From an uncultured Alphaproteobacteria bacterium (lineage in GTDB: Bacteria; Pseudomonadota; Alphaproteobacteria; UBA7985), in NCBI GenBank assembly GCA_905479265.1, contig CAJQLX010000014.1:123727-187726 (forward strand): a stretch of 64,000 bases of DNA, given 5' to 3'. Shown piece after piece: positions 36,014-47,344 of the stretch. The position numbers and the translations under genes are program-made. The notes under the pieces were generated by a model that saw only the letters and a list, made by a program, of their open reading frames with translations, searched no databases and was not told the origin of the DNA. Numbering within the stretch: the stretch's first letter is position 1; each line of letters opens with the position of its first letter.

Positions 36014-36844
36014 TTACTTCTTGTTATGACGCGAACGCATGATCAAGCGGTCGGTCTTTTTGTTTGTACGTGTACGCTTACCTTTGGTCGGTTTACCCCA
36101 AGGTGTCACAGGGTGACGACCACCAGAAGTACGACCCTCACCACCACCATGGGGGTGATCGACCGGGTTCATGACCACACCACGAACATGCGGGCGACGG
36201 CCTTTCCAGCGCATACGGCCGGCCTTACCCATGTTCTGGTTTGAATGATCCGGGTTTGATACGGCACCGATGGTGGCCATACATTCCTGACGAACCAGAC
36301 GCAGTTCACCGGAGTTCAAGCGCAGCTGAGCGTAACCGGAGTCACGACCGACAATCTGCACGTATGAACCCGCTGAACGGGCGATTTGACCACCACGGCC
36401 TGGCTGCAACTCGACGTTATGGACAATCGTACCAACCGGAATGCTGCCGAGTGGCAAAGCGTTCCCGGGCTTGATGTCCGCGCCCTTACCGGCCTCAACC
36501 TTGTCACCGATCGCAAGACGCTGTGGTGCGAGGATGTACGCCAGATCACCGCTGTCATCATACTTGATGAGCGCGATGAACGCCGTGCGGTTTGGATCGT
36601 ATTCCAGACGCTCAACCGTCGCGAAACCGCTCTGGTGACGCTTAAAATCGATCATCCGGTAGCGGCGCTTATGGCCACCACCACGATGCCAGGATGTAAT
36701 GCGACCCGTATTGTTACGGCCACCGGACTTGGTCAGACCCTCAGTGAGGTTCTTAACCGGCTTGCCCTTGTGCAGCTCGGAACGGTCCACGCGCACCAGC
36801 TGGCGCTGCGACGGGGTCCGTGGGTTATAACTCTTCAGTGCCAT
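36014..36844 (-). CDS. rplB: 50S ribosomal protein L2
   Basis: A 276-residue protein near the peptidyl-transferase centre. It has [40 protein letters not shown] and the conserved [20 protein letters not shown] with the functional His. Length is normal. Confidence 0.98.
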   Translation of the reverse strand: MALKSYNPRTPSQRQLVRVDRSELHKGKPVKNLTEGLTKSGGRNNTGRITSWHRGGGHKRRYRMIDFKRHQSGFATVERLEYDPNRTAFIALIKYDDSGDLAYILAPQRLAIGDKVEAGKGADIKPGNALPLGSIPVGTIVHNVELQPGRGGQIARSAGSYVQIVGRDSGYAQLRLNSGELRLVRQECMATIGAVSNPDHSNQNMGKAGRMRWKGRRPHVRGVVMNPVDHPHGGGEGRTSGGRHPVTPWGKPTKGKRTRTNKKTDRLIMRSRHNKK

Positions 36845-36858
36845 CGGTATTTGTTCCC

Positions 36859-37206
36859 TTAAGCGCCGATGCCTGTGTCAATCTGCTGACCAGCAGCCAG
36901 AGAGACATAAGCTTTCTTGATGTTCGAACGCTGACCAAGACGACCGCGGAAACGCTTTGTCTTGCCCTTTGCAATCGAGGTGTTGACCGCCTTCACGTCA
37001 ACGGAGAACAACTGCTCAACCGCTGCCTTGATTTCAGCCTTGGTTGCGTCCATCGCAACCTGAAACACGTACTGGCCGTTTACGGACGCCAAAGACGCTT
37101 TTTCCGTAATGATCGGACGACGTAGAATTTCAAAAGCGCGCTCGCCGGACAAAACCAGATTTGGCTTCGGCTTGTTGCGCTTGGACAGCATGTAGCCGCG
37201 TGACAT
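36859..37206 (-). CDS. rplW: 50S ribosomal protein L23
   Basis: A 115-residue protein at the tunnel exit, docking site for trigger factor. It has [20 protein letters not shown] and [20 protein letters not shown]. The N-terminus is about 20 residues longer than the minimal L23; the ATG at 37206 has a good GGGGAG/AAGGG region upstream, so it was kept. Confidence 0.96.
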   Translation of the reverse strand: MSRGYMLSKRNKPKPNLVLSGERAFEILRRPIITEKASLASVNGQYVFQVAMDATKAEIKAAVEQLFSVDVKAVNTSIAKGKTKRFRGRLGQRSNIKKAYVSLAAGQQIDTGIGA

Positions 37207-37211
37207 GGCCC

Positions 37212-37850
37212 TTACTCCCCGCTTGCTTCACGCAGGCCGAAGCGTACTTCGAGTGCTTCAGCTGCGTCTTTGGTGATCAGAACCTGCTCGTGAGCGAGAA
37301 GGTCATAAACGTTTGCACCAGCGGTTGGCAGACAGTTTACGCCAGCGATATTATTCGCGGCGAGCTGCAAGTTGCCATCGATGCTTACATCCATAACCAA
37401 AACCGAAGAGCCAGCGTACTTCGCCAGAGCATCCATGAGAGCCTTGGTCTTCGGAGCATCCATTTTGGCGCTATCGATAACCGTCAACTCACCAGACGCT
37501 TTCTTTGCAGAAAACGCGGTCTTAAGAGCCAGAGCACGCACCTTCTTAGGAAGGTCAAAGCTGTGATCACGAGGCGTTGGGCCGTGTACGACACCACCAC
37601 CACGGAACACGTTCGCGCGCCGGGAGCCGTGACGAGCGCCACCAGAACCCTTCTGACGAACGAACTTCTTACCTGTCCGTGCGATTTCGGAACGGGACAA
37701 AACTTTGTGCGTACCAGCGCGACGCTTAGCTTGTTGCCAGCGTACGGCGCGGTGCAACAAGTCCGCACGTACCGGCAGCATAAAGATGTCGTCGTGCAGG
37801 GTCGCTTCGCCCGCTTTATCACCCTGCAATGTCAGCATATCCACTTTCAT
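37212..37850 (-). CDS. rplD: 50S ribosomal protein L4
   Basis: A 212-residue protein whose extended loop reaches the exit tunnel ([20 protein letters not shown]). The globular part has the [20 protein letters not shown] block. In E. coli L4 also represses the S10 operon; whether it does so here is not known. Confidence 0.97.
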   Translation of the reverse strand: MKVDMLTLQGDKAGEATLHDDIFMLPVRADLLHRAVRWQQAKRRAGTHKVLSRSEIARTGKKFVRQKGSGGARHGSRRANVFRGGGVVHGPTPRDHSFDLPKKVRALALKTAFSAKKASGELTVIDSAKMDAPKTKALMDALAKYAGSSVLVMDVSIDGNLQLAANNIAGVNCLPTAGANVYDLLAHEQVLITKDAAEALEVRFGLREASGE

Positions 37851-37905
37851 GGAACTGCCTCTCCTTGATTTAAGGCTTCAGAACCGGAGTCATTGAAGCC
37901 GTTAC

Positions 37906-37931
37906 AGAAGACGCCGAACGGCGCCTCTTCT
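37906..37931. other. Intercistronic hairpin between rplC and rplD
   Basis: Just after the rplC stop, AGAAGACGCC pairs with GGCGCCTCTTCT around a GAAC loop (10 bp with a 2-nt bulge). No T-run follows in the direction of transcription, so it is not a plain terminator; an mRNA processing or stability element is possible. Confidence 0.4.
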
Positions 37932-37936
37932 TCTTA

Positions 37937-38677
37937 TTAGTCTTCGCCGCCTTCATCAGAAGCCGAAGCTTCCTCTGCTGGCGCTTCCGCAGCTGGTGCG
38001 GAGCGATCACGAATACCCGCAGGAACCGGCGCCCCTTCAGGAGCGGCCTTCTTCACTGCATCACGTACGGTGACGTAACCACCCTCAGAGCCAGGAACCG
38101 CCCCACGAACGAAGAGCAAACCGCGCTCAACATCCACGTCAACCAAGTCCAGGTTCAAAGTCGTTACACGACGTGCACCCATGTGACCCGCCATCTTCTT
38201 ACCCTTGAAGACGCGACCGGGATCCTGACACTGGCCCGTTGAACCGTGCGAACGGTGGGAAACGGATACACCGTGAGAGGCACGCAAACCACCGAAGTTC
38301 CAGCGCTTCATCGCGCCCGCAAAACCCTTACCGATGGACGTACCGCATACGTCAAGTTTCTGACCGGGAACGAAGTGATCGGCAGCCAGCTCAGCGCCAA
38401 CCTCAACCAAGTTGTCTTCCGGCACCCGGAACTCAAGCAGCTTCTTCTTTGGCGACACACGCGCCTTAGCAAAGTGGCTGCGCATCGGCTTAGACGTGTT
38501 CTTGGGCTTAGCTTCATCGAAGCCGAGCTGAACAGCGCTGTAGCCGTCACGATCCGTAGTCTTCTGAGCGACGACGTGGCAGCCGTCCATTTTCAACACT
38601 GTAACCGGCTGGTGCGTGCCATCTTCTGTGAAGAGGCGCATCATACCCATTTTCTGTGCGATCAAACCCGTGCGCAT
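37937..38677 (-). CDS. rplC: 50S ribosomal protein L3 with charged tail
   Basis: A 246-residue protein that initiates 50S assembly. It has [20 protein letters not shown] and the conserved loop block [20 protein letters not shown] carrying the Gln methylated by PrmB in other bacteria. The last 40 residues are an Ala/Glu-rich tail ending [10 protein letters not shown], not present in E. coli L3. Confidence 0.97.
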   Translation of the reverse strand: MRTGLIAQKMGMMRLFTEDGTHQPVTVLKMDGCHVVAQKTTDRDGYSAVQLGFDEAKPKNTSKPMRSHFAKARVSPKKKLLEFRVPEDNLVEVGAELAADHFVPGQKLDVCGTSIGKGFAGAMKRWNFGGLRASHGVSVSHRSHGSTGQCQDPGRVFKGKKMAGHMGARRVTTLNLDLVDVDVERGLLFVRGAVPGSEGGYVTVRDAVKKAAPEGAPVPAGIRDRSAPAAEAPAEEASASDEGGED

Positions 38678-38717
38678 GGTTCTTTCTCCGTGCGTTCTTA
38701 ACTAAACAGCCGCGCCC

Positions 38718-39032
38718 TTAGGCTTGCAGCTTAATCTCAACGTCGACACCGCTTGCGAGGTCGAGCTTCATCAGCGCGTCCACGGTTTGTGGTGTTGGGT
38801 CAACGATATCCAGCACGCGCTTGTGCGTGCGAATTTCAAACTGCTCGCGGCTCTTCTTGTTCACGTGTGGACCACGCAGGACGGTGAACCGCTCAATCCG
38901 TGTCGGCAGCGGAATAGGGCCGCAAACCTGTGCGCCCGTGCGCTTGGCAGTGTTCACGATCTCCCGCGTGGAGTTATCCAGAATGCGGTGATCGAAGGCC
39001 TTAAGCCGGATCCGGATGTTCTGACTATCCAT
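38718..39032 (-). CDS. rpsJ: 30S ribosomal protein S10
   Basis: A 104-residue protein of the 30S head, also NusE in antitermination. It has [40 protein letters not shown] and [17 protein letters not shown]. It is the first gene of the S10 part, 175 bp after tuf. Confidence 0.98.
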   Translation of the reverse strand: MDSQNIRIRLKAFDHRILDNSTREIVNTAKRTGAQVCGPIPLPTRIERFTVLRGPHVNKKSREQFEIRTHKRVLDIVDPTPQTVDALMKLDLASGVDVEIKLQA

Positions 39033-39207
39033 CAGTGTCCTCTTCGCCCGCCCAACCAGGGGCGATGCTCACAATTCGCTGCGATGCCGCAGCATATTCC
39101 AATAAACTCAGCGCCGGTTTGTCTCCGACTGAAGCCCATGAAAGGCCCCCTAGATCAGGCAGTTGGGACGGCTGCTAAAGCCGCCCCGCCTGAAAGAACA
39201 AACGTTC

Positions 39208-40398
39208 TTATTCTACGATGGTCGCAACAACACCTGCGCCAACGGTACGGCCACCTTCGCGGATAGCGAAACGGAGACCTTCGTCCATGGCGATCGGTGC
39301 GATCAACTCAACGTTCATGGTGATGTTGTCACCAGGCATAACCATTTCCACGCCATCATCCAAAGTCACAACGCCAGTAACGTCGGTCGTACGGAAGTAG
39401 AACTGTGGACGGTAGTTCGTGAAGAACGGCGTGTGACGGCCACCCTCATCCTTGGTCAGGATGTAAGCCTCACCCTTGAACTTCGTGTGCGGTGTGATGG
39501 AGCCAGGAGCAGCCAAAACCTGGCCACGCTGTACGTCTTCACGACCAACACCACGGAGCAGTGCGCCAATGTTGTCGCCAGCTTCGCCCTGATCGAGCAG
39601 CTTGCGGAACATTTCCACACCCGTACAGGTGGTCTTCTGTGTGTCACGGATGCCGACGATTTCGATTTCTTCGCCAACCTTAACAACGCCACGCTCAACA
39701 CGACCGGTTACAACAGTACCGCGACCGGAGATGGAGAACACGTCTTCCACTGGCATCAAGAACGGCATGTCCAGAGCGCGTACTGGCTCAGGAACGTACT
39801 CGTCTACAGCCTTCATCAGCTCAATGATCTGTTCAGAACCGATTGCGTCATCACGGCCTTCCAGAGCAGCAAGAGCAGAACCCTTAACGATCGGAATATC
39901 GTCGCCTGGGAATTCGTACTCAGACAGCAGCTCGCGGATTTCCATCTCAACGAGTTCCAGCAGCTCTTCGTCGTCGACCTGATCAACTTTGTTCAGGAAT
40001 ACAACCAGAGCCGGCACACCAACCTGACGCGCGAGCAGGATGTGCTCACGTGTCTGAGGCATTGGGCCGTCAGCTGCGTTAACCACCAAGATGCCGCCAT
40101 CCATTTGAGCAGCACCGGTAATCATGTTCTTCACGTAATCGGCGTGACCTGGGCAATCGACGTGTGCGTAGTGACGATTGTTGGTCTCGTACTCAACGTG
40201 AGCGGTAGAAATCGTGATACCGCGCGCTTTTTCCTCAGGTGCCTTATCGATCTCGTCGAAAGCCACTGCTGCAGAACCGTATACTTCAGACATCACCTTG
40301 GTGATTGCTGCAGTAAGCGTTGTTTTACCGTGGTCAACGTGGCCGATGGTGCCAACGTTCACGTGTGGTTTATTACGTTCAAACTTTTCCTTAGCCAT
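39208..40398 (-). CDS. tuf: Elongation factor Tu
   Basis: A 396-residue GTPase that delivers aminoacyl-tRNA. It has [50 protein letters not shown] and the C-terminal [16 protein letters not shown]. Whether a second tuf copy exists elsewhere cannot be seen. A large open frame on the opposite strand is a shadow. Confidence 0.99.
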   Translation of the reverse strand: MAKEKFERNKPHVNVGTIGHVDHGKTTLTAAITKVMSEVYGSAAVAFDEIDKAPEEKARGITISTAHVEYETNNRHYAHVDCPGHADYVKNMITGAAQMDGGILVVNAADGPMPQTREHILLARQVGVPALVVFLNKVDQVDDEELLELVEMEIRELLSEYEFPGDDIPIVKGSALAALEGRDDAIGSEQIIELMKAVDEYVPEPVRALDMPFLMPVEDVFSISGRGTVVTGRVERGVVKVGEEIEIVGIRDTQKTTCTGVEMFRKLLDQGEAGDNIGALLRGVGREDVQRGQVLAAPGSITPHTKFKGEAYILTKDEGGRHTPFFTNYRPQFYFRTTDVTGVVTLDDGVEMVMPGDNITMNVELIAPIAMDEGLRFAIREGGRTVGAGVVATIVE

Positions 40399-40489
40399 GG
40401 GTCCTTATCCCTTTGTTCCCGTGGTTTCTGTCCTAAGTCCAGGCCGAGGCGCCGGAGCCCCTCTTCCCTTCAATTTGGTTAGCCCGAAA

Positions 40490-42568
40490 TCAGGCCAGCT
40501 TCGCCACAACTTCCTCGGCTACGGCCTTTGGCACCGGCTCATAGCGTTCGAATTGCATGGTGAATTGTGCACGTCCCGAAGACATGGAACGCAGCGTATT
40601 GATGTAGCCGAACATGTTCGCCAGCGGCACCAACGCGTTAATCTGTGTTACGCCGCCGGTCTGAGCTTCGGAGCCCAAAACCATGCCACGACGTGAGTTC
40701 AGGTCACCGATGATGTCGCCCATGTAATCTTCAGGGGTGACAACCTCGACCTTCATCATTGGCTCAAGCAGTTGCACGCCAGCCAAAGGAATGGCTTCGC
40801 GGAAACAAGCACGAGCTGCGATTTCGAAAGCACCGACGGAGGAGTCAACATCGTGAGTCTTACCGTCGACCAACTGAACGCGCCAATCGATCAGTGGGAA
40901 ACCAGCAAGCGTACCGGCGCCAGACTGGTCTCTAAAGCCCTTCTCCACACCCGGAATGTATTCCTTTGGTACGGAACCACCGACGATCTTGGACTCAAAG
41001 CCAAAACCTTCGCCAGCGTCGTTCGGCTCAATCACAACAGAGATCTGTGCGAACTGACCGGAACCACCGGACTGCTTCTTGTGCGTGTACGTGTGCTCGA
41101 TGCGGCGGGTGATGCTCTCGCGGTACGCAACCTGTGGCGCGCCAACGTTTGCTTCAACCTTGAATTCGCGACGCATACGATCAACGAGAATGTCGAGGTG
41201 AAGCTCGCCCATACCCGCGATGATGGTCTGACCGCTTTCCTCATCCGTGTTCACGCGGAAGGAAGGATCTTCTGCTGCCAACTTACCCAGCGCGATGCCC
41301 AGCTTTTCCTGGTCGCCCTTGGTCTTTGGCTCAATCGCCAATTCGATCACAGGCTCAGGGAACTGCATCGGGTCCAGAACCACTGGCTTGAACTGATCAC
41401 ACAGGGTCTCACCCGTCACAACGTCCTTCAGGCCAACGAATGCAATGATGTCGCCAGTACCGCAAGAATCAACGTCCTTGGAGTCACGAGCGTGCATTTC
41501 CACGATCCGACCAAGGCGCTCTTTCCGCTCCTTGTTCGAGTTCATCACGGTGTCACCTTTGTTCACGCGACCGGAGTACACGCGAGCAAATGTGAAAGTA
41601 CCGTGCTGTGTCGCCATCAGCTTGAATGCCAGAGCGGAGAACGGCTCGTCATCGTTTGGAGCGCGAGAGATCACTTCGTCAGCATCGCGTACGCCCTGAC
41701 CCTTAACCGCTGGAACTTCAGCAGGGGACGGCAGGTAATCAACGATTGCGTCCAGAAGTGTCTGAACACCCTTGTTCTTAAAGGCAGAACCACCGAACAC
41801 GGGGAAGAAGTCGCGCGCGATTGTGCCCTTACGGATCAGCGCCTTGATGGTCGCCTCATCCGGCTCTTCGCCTTCGAGGTACTTTTCCATCACGTCTTCG
41901 TCTTGGTCGACGATGGTTTCGAGCATCTTTTCGCGATACTCGTTTGCCTGGTCAACGAGGTCTTCAGGAATGTCGACCACTTCGTAATCAGCACCCATGG
42001 CTTCGTCAGTCCAGACGATGCCCTTCATCTTGACCAGATCAACCATGCCCTTGAGCTCATGCTCCCAGCCAATCTGCAGCTGGCAGATCAGAGCGGTCGC
42101 GCCCAGGCGGTCTTCGATGGTCTGTGCAGACTTCAAGAAGTCAGCACCCAGACGGTCGAGCTTATTCATGAAACAGATACGCGGCACACCATAACGGTCA
42201 GCCTGACGCCACACGGTCTCGGACTGCGGCTGGACACCAGCAACGCCTTCAAAGACTGCGACCGCACCATCAAGAACCTTGAGCGAGCGCTCAACTTCAA
42301 TGGTGAAGTCCACGTGACCCGGCGTATCAATGATGTTGACGCGGTGATCGCCCCAGAAAGCCGTCGTTGCAGCGGACGTAATCGTAATTCCGCGCTCTTG
42401 CTCCTGCTCCATCCAGTCCATCGTCGCTGCACCATCGTGCACTTCGCCGATTTTGTGCGACTTACCGGTGTAGTAAAGAACGCGCTCTGTCGTTGTGGTC
42501 TTACCAGCATCAATGTGGGCCATGATGCCTACATTGCGGTAAAGATCCAAAGGAGTACTGCGTGCCAT
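40490..42568 (-). CDS. fusA: Elongation factor G
   Basis: A 692-residue translocase GTPase. It has [52 protein letters not shown] and the domain IV/V blocks [20 protein letters not shown] and [20 protein letters not shown]. The ATG at 42568 ([12 protein letters not shown]) is chosen over an upstream in-frame ATG. Order rpsG-fusA-tuf is the classic str operon. Confidence 0.98.
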   Translation of the reverse strand: MARSTPLDLYRNVGIMAHIDAGKTTTTERVLYYTGKSHKIGEVHDGAATMDWMEQEQERGITITSAATTAFWGDHRVNIIDTPGHVDFTIEVERSLKVLDGAVAVFEGVAGVQPQSETVWRQADRYGVPRICFMNKLDRLGADFLKSAQTIEDRLGATALICQLQIGWEHELKGMVDLVKMKGIVWTDEAMGADYEVVDIPEDLVDQANEYREKMLETIVDQDEDVMEKYLEGEEPDEATIKALIRKGTIARDFFPVFGGSAFKNKGVQTLLDAIVDYLPSPAEVPAVKGQGVRDADEVISRAPNDDEPFSALAFKLMATQHGTFTFARVYSGRVNKGDTVMNSNKERKERLGRIVEMHARDSKDVDSCGTGDIIAFVGLKDVVTGETLCDQFKPVVLDPMQFPEPVIELAIEPKTKGDQEKLGIALGKLAAEDPSFRVNTDEESGQTIIAGMGELHLDILVDRMRREFKVEANVGAPQVAYRESITRRIEHTYTHKKQSGGSGQFAQISVVIEPNDAGEGFGFESKIVGGSVPKEYIPGVEKGFRDQSGAGTLAGFPLIDWRVQLVDGKTHDVDSSVGAFEIAARACFREAIPLAGVQLLEPMMKVEVVTPEDYMGDIIGDLNSRRGMVLGSEAQTGGVTQINALVPLANMFGYINTLRSMSSGRAQFTMQFERYEPVPKAVAEEVVAKLA

Positions 42569-42626
42569 GTGGCTATTCCTTATCGTTTGACTGTGGCGAG
42601 TGGGGTTCACCCAGCCATTAAAAAGA

Positions 42627-43172
<546 letters not shown>

Positions 43173-43194
43173 CTAATGAGTTAAACGATCAAAC

Positions 43195-43566
43195 TTACTT
43201 CGGACGCTTCGCACCGTACTTCGAACGGCGCTGGCGACGATCCTTGACGCCCTGGGTATCCAGTACGCCGCGAATGGTGTGGTAGCGAACACCCGGCAGG
43301 TCTTTTACACGACCGCCGCGGATCATCACGACGGAGTGTTCCTGCAGGTTGTGGCCTTCGCCAGGAATGTAGGAAGTCACTTCGAAGCCGTTCGTCAGGC
43401 GCACACGAGCCACTTTCCGCAAAGCCGAGTTCGGCTTCTTAGGAGTGGTGGTGTACACACGTGTGCAAACGCCACGGCGCTGAGGACAAGCCTCAAGAGC
43501 GGGTACCTTGTTTCGCACGGGCTTGTTTTGGCGCCCTTTGCGGATCAACTGGTTTACTGTGGGCAT
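43195..43566 (-). CDS. rpsL: 30S ribosomal protein S12
   Basis: A 123-residue decoding-site protein. It has [20 protein letters not shown], the [20 protein letters not shown] loop with the Lys that gives streptomycin sensitivity, and ALQGDRQGVKDR-type end ([19 protein letters not shown]). The start is the ATG at 43566 with AGGAAGG at 5-nt spacing. The open frame upstream is the leader. Confidence 0.98.
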   Translation of the reverse strand: MPTVNQLIRKGRQNKPVRNKVPALEACPQRRGVCTRVYTTTPKKPNSALRKVARVRLTNGFEVTSYIPGEGHNLQEHSVVMIRGGRVKDLPGVRYHTIRGVLDTQGVKDRRQRRSKYGAKRPK

Positions 43567-44028
43567 GAAAGCCTTCCTATTCGTCTGCCTAAGTTTTCCG
43601 AGCATGAACTCAGAATTCAGCACCGCCGGATTTGCTCGGACCGAAACTGACAGCGACACAAAGACTTTCGGCCCCGACCGTTGCGCTTCGACCTAAAGAG
43701 GGAGCGCCGGTGAGGCATAAAGTCTTCGCTTATCCAGACTTGTGAAGGGAAGAACCCTGCTCTCGTCCTTAGGCGCTGCTGGCTTCAAGCCGACAAACGC
43801 ACACCACCTAAAAGTCGGTGGCGCGCAAGCGATGAGCGGGGTGTATAGAGCAGACCCCCGTGGGTCAACAGCCGAAGCCCGTTTTGGTATGCAATCCCGC
43901 GCATGGCGGTCATGACCCTTTGCATTTCGCAACATTATCGGCTTGGAATGGGTTTGTTGGTTTTCCCGAGACGCCGACGCCCGCCCTTATATATAGTCTC
44001 CGGACCCTTACTGCGAGGCATGGGAATC
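43567..44028. other. Divergent intergenic region with long rpsL leader
   Basis: No gene is recognised. It separates the leftward str operon from a rightward membrane-protein gene. It holds the candidate rpsL promoter and a leader of about 275 nt, with a small hairpin (CCACC/GGTGG near 43805-43822). rpoC, often upstream of rpsL in relatives, is absent. Confidence 0.7.
43842..43868 (-). promoter_or_regulatory. Candidate strong promoter of the str operon
   Basis: On the minus strand TTGACC (43863-43868) and TATACA (43842-43847) lie 15 nt apart. The bases after the -10 are CCCCGC, a GC-rich discriminator typical of stringently controlled ribosomal promoters. The short spacer lowers certainty. 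Confidence 0.55.
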
Positions 44029-44496
44029 ATGAGCCAGCGCCTGAAGCGCCTAATTGCATCCGTGTCTGGATGGGTCGCCGTCCTGTTCGTCGCGATGGTC
44101 GTCACATTTTTCATTTTCGCCAGCGGGCAAATGCTGGCCAACACGTTCTACTTCTCCATCCTCATCGTTATTCCGGCGACCATCTTGGCACCCATATGGG
44201 AGCTTGGCGGGCGCAGGGTCTGGCTCGCGATCCTGTTGGTCGCGGTAACGCCCAGCGTGTGGCTCATTTGCTGGGCGGTTTTCGCCACCGTGATGGATGG
44301 ATCATCGTCGTCGCCCGATGTGCTGACGATGATCCGAATGGTTTTTGTGGCCACCGTGTTTGGACAGCTTGGTCAACTGCTGTGCATACCAGCAGCAGGG
44401 CTCTATTGGATCGTCAGCCACCTTATCCTCAACCGGCTCAAAGGCCACCCCGTCCGTCGCCCCAAATCAGGAGCCGTTGAAGGTGTCTTTCGTTGA
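44029..44496 (+). CDS. Four-helix hypothetical membrane protein
   Basis: A 155-residue protein with four hydrophobic segments (GWVAVLFVAMVVTFFIFASG; NTFYFSILIVIPATILAPIW; WLAILLVAVTPSVWLICWAV; a fourth near the end) and a basic C-terminus. I do not recognise a family; the pattern is that of a small inner-membrane protein. The ATG at 44029 has GAGG at about 10-nt spacing; a second ATG at 44020 is too close to that site. Confidence 0.6.
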   Translation: MSQRLKRLIASVSGWVAVLFVAMVVTFFIFASGQMLANTFYFSILIVIPATILAPIWELGGRRVWLAILLVAVTPSVWLICWAVFATVMDGSSSSPDVLTMIRMVFVATVFGQLGQLLCIPAAGLYWIVSHLILNRLKGHPVRRPKSGAVEGVFR

Positions 44497-44600
44497 GCTG
44501 GACGCGGGCATTGCTGCGGTCAGCTCACAGGGACTAGCGCGACCGGATAAGCAGTCCTATCTTGAACCCATCATTCGAATGAACCTTGGACCTTGAACCC

Positions 44601-45725
44601 ATGAATTCACTCGGCCTTAACAAAGCCCCCGGCGACACGCGTGTCGTGGTCGCCATGTCTGGCGGCGTCGATTCGTCCGTCACCGCCGCAATGCTCAAAG
44701 CCGAAGGCTATGACGTTGTCGGCATTACGCTCCAGCTCTACGACCACGGCGCTGCAATAGAAAAACGCGGCGCGTGCTGCGCTGGCCAGGACATTTACGA
44801 CGCGCGGCGCGTGGCGGAGATGATGGACTTCCCCCATTACGTCCTCGACTACGAAAGCCGTTTCCGTGACAGCGTGATCGACGACTTTGCCGATTCCTAC
44901 CTGATGGGGGAAACGCCGATTCCCTGCGTGCGGTGCAATCAGACCGTCAAGTTTCGGGATTTGCTCGAAACAGCGAAGGATCTCGAAGGCGATGTCCTCG
45001 CCACAGGCCACTATATAGAGCGACGCGTCGCAGACGACGGCACCCCTGCCCTCTACCGCGCCTTTGATGGCGGCAAAGATCAGTCCTATTTCCTGTTTGC
45101 CACCACGGCGCAGCAGCTCGACTTCCTGCGATTCCCGCTTGGTGCTTGGCCAAAGTCGAAAACGCGCGAACTGGCGTTGGAACTGGGATTGGCGATTGCG
45201 GATAAGCCAGACAGCCAGGACATTTGCTTTGTCCCCGATGGCGATTACGCCCGCGTCGTGCGCAAGGTGCGGCCCGAGGCTGATCAACCCGGTGAGATCG
45301 TGCATATGGATGGTCGCGTGCTCGGCAAGCACAGCGGCATCATCGGCTATACCATCGGCCAGCGAAAAGGTTTGGGAATCGGCGGGCTGAACGAACCGAT
45401 TTACGTGGTGAAACTCGACCCCGAAGCCCGGCAAGTGATTGTTGGCCCGCGTGAGGCTCTGGATCGCAACATTGTCCACGTGCGTGAAGTCAATTGGCTC
45501 GGTGGCGCGATGGACAGCGGCGAACCGCAGCGAATCCGCGTGAAACTTCGTTCAGCGATGGAGCCTTTGGACGCTGCGCTGACGCTGATGGATGACGATC
45601 GGGCAGAGGTGACTTTGATGGAACCTCACGCCGGCGTTGCTCCGGGTCAAGCGGCAGTCTTCTATGACGGCGAGCGGTTGCTCGGCGGTGGATGGATTGC
45701 GGGCGCAGAGCGGCGCGTGGGCTAA
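44601..45725 (+). CDS. mnmA: tRNA-specific 2-thiouridylase
   Basis: A 374-residue enzyme that thiolates U34 of Lys, Glu and Gln tRNAs. It has the PP-loop [52 protein letters not shown] with the first catalytic Cys, [16 protein letters not shown] with the second, and [14 protein letters not shown]. The ATG at 44601 is chosen over a TTG upstream. It depends on a cysteine desulfurase for sulfur. Confidence 0.96.
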   Translation: MNSLGLNKAPGDTRVVVAMSGGVDSSVTAAMLKAEGYDVVGITLQLYDHGAAIEKRGACCAGQDIYDARRVAEMMDFPHYVLDYESRFRDSVIDDFADSYLMGETPIPCVRCNQTVKFRDLLETAKDLEGDVLATGHYIERRVADDGTPALYRAFDGGKDQSYFLFATTAQQLDFLRFPLGAWPKSKTRELALELGLAIADKPDSQDICFVPDGDYARVVRKVRPEADQPGEIVHMDGRVLGKHSGIIGYTIGQRKGLGIGGLNEPIYVVKLDPEARQVIVGPREALDRNIVHVREVNWLGGAMDSGEPQRIRVKLRSAMEPLDAALTLMDDDRAEVTLMEPHAGVAPGQAAVFYDGERLLGGGWIAGAERRVG

Positions 45726-45856
45726 AGGTTTCAGCCAAAGGAGCCAAAAATTCCTGCCTTGCAACAACCGCGACTGAGGCTTGTTCGAAGGGCAAGGCGC
45801 ATTCGCACCTTGAGACTTGACCCTGAGCCCTACGCCCCGTAGATACGCTGCACCGT

Positions 45857-45933
45857 GGCGGGGTAGCTCAGTTGGTTAGAGCAGGGGAATCATAATCCTC
45901 GTGTCGGGGGTTCAAATCCCTCCCTCGCTACCA
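45857..45933 (+). tRNA. tRNA-Met (CAT), elongator type
   Basis: A 77-nt cloverleaf: acceptor GGCGGGG with CCTCGCT and encoded CCA; D-arm GCTC/GAGC; anticodon stem GGGGA/TCCTC with loop ATCATAA, anticodon CAT; T-arm GGGGG TTCAAAT CCCTC. The G1-U72 pair, normal D-arm and lack of initiator features (unpaired position 1) favour the elongator methionine tRNA over initiator. Confidence 0.95.
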
Positions 45934-46096
45934 TTTCTCTTTTTGGCCTAGTGCACGCGCGTCGATCGCTGCCCGCTCCATGCCCGGCAGCGCAGTACGT
46001 GCATCTACGCCCTGCCCCATTTTTGCCTTTACGACAGATGCTGCGCGGTCCGATACTAGCGGCCAAAAGGGGGAGACGCGCTTGGGGTCTCGTGGT

Positions 46097-47332
46097 GTGC
46101 AAATCGATTGGCCGACAAAATCTGCTGCTGTGAAGCAAGCGAACACGCTGTCACGCACAACGGCCCGCGACTTCGAAACCCTTTCCGGCAATACCCTGAT
46201 TCAGGGGGACAACCTCGATGCCCTGAAAGAACTCCGTCGTGTCGGCAAGCAGACGTTCAAACTGACGCTGATTGATCCGCCCTACAACACCGGTGGCGGC
46301 TTCGTGTACGACGATGACCGGTCCGAGGCAGCTTGGCTGTCGTTTATGCTGCCCAGACTGATGGTCGCGCGCGATGTTATGACCGACGATGGCCTGATGA
46401 TGATTTTCATGGATGACAGCGGCCTGCCACTGCTCCGTATGCTGGCCCGCGAGGTTTTTGGCGCAGCGAATGATTGCGGGATTCTCATTTGGGAGAAAAA
46501 GCGCAAGCCGTCGTTTTTGCAGGCACAGATGGGTGGCGTAACGGACTATATCGCCGTCTTCGCCAAAAACCGCAAACTCGCCCCGCCTCTGACGATGGGA
46601 ACGGGTAAAGCGGGCAAGCGCTATCCCTTTAATAACCGGGGAAACCCGACGGGCGTGCTGACTTTCCCGGCCGATGCGGTTGCGTTTGATTTGCCTGACC
46701 AGCGCGTGACCAAGCAGGACATGAGCACCAGCGGCGTTCCGTGCAAACTGCTTGATGCGGTGGAGATCAAAGCGGGGCGGAACCGGGGCGCGTTTCGGAT
46801 GCAAGGGGAATGGCGGTACAGTCAGGCGACGCTGGATACGTTTGTTGCCAGCGGCCAAACCATCAACATCAGCCGCTTGCCCTTCCGGCCCAATCTGGTC
46901 AAAGCGATCCCGTCGGAAAAGAAAATCAGCAACCTGCTGAGTTTCAGGACCAACTCCGACATTCCCACGAACGAAGATGGCTTGGCAGAGGTCACGGCCT
47001 TGTTTGGTGGGCAAGCTGTGTTCGACTACCCCAAGCCCATTGGTCTGCTGAAATATCTGATTGAAGCCGCCACCAAACCCGGAGATGCGATCTTGGATTT
47101 CTTCGCCGGCACCGCCAGCGCGGGACATGCTGTTGCGAAAATTGGTGACGGCAGGACGTTTACGCTGGTTCAGGATACAGCGCCTTTTGCCGATACGCCG
47201 ACGGGTCGTTCCGCCAAAAAAATATGCGAGGCAGAGGGACTGGCTCCCCACCTCGCATCTCTTGCCGCCGAACGTCTCCGCCGGGCGGGATTGAGCAGCG
47301 AGCGTGACTTTCAAATCGTCACGCTACGCTAA
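46097..47332 (+). CDS. Solitary N6-adenine DNA methyltransferase (type III Mod-like)
   Basis: A 411-residue beta-class methylase: motif IV DPPYNTGG near residue 56 comes before motif I DFFAGTASAGHAV. The target-recognition region between them is full size, but the protein is shorter than most Mod subunits. No restriction (Res) gene or specificity gene is next to it. The conserved start (IDWPTK) fits the GTG at 46097; an ATG at 45980 opens the same frame without homology. It begins about 160 bp after tRNA-Met. It could be an orphan regulatory methylase or a remnant of a restriction-modification unit. Confidence 0.85.
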   Translation: MQIDWPTKSAAVKQANTLSRTTARDFETLSGNTLIQGDNLDALKELRRVGKQTFKLTLIDPPYNTGGGFVYDDDRSEAAWLSFMLPRLMVARDVMTDDGLMMIFMDDSGLPLLRMLAREVFGAANDCGILIWEKKRKPSFLQAQMGGVTDYIAVFAKNRKLAPPLTMGTGKAGKRYPFNNRGNPTGVLTFPADAVAFDLPDQRVTKQDMSTSGVPCKLLDAVEIKAGRNRGAFRMQGEWRYSQATLDTFVASGQTINISRLPFRPNLVKAIPSEKKISNLLSFRTNSDIPTNEDGLAEVTALFGGQAVFDYPKPIGLLKYLIEAATKPGDAILDFFAGTASAGHAVAKIGDGRTFTLVQDTAPFADTPTGRSAKKICEAEGLAPHLASLAAERLRRAGLSSERDFQIVTLR

Positions 47333-47344
47333 CGCATTTCGAGC

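Noticed and set aside
39033..39207. Terminator between rpsJ and tuf
   Set aside because: A short imperfect stem is present but no T-run follows, and the operon continues.
39163..40482. 439-codon open frame across tuf
   Set aside because: Same reason: antisense to EF-Tu, with no domain and no plausible start signal.
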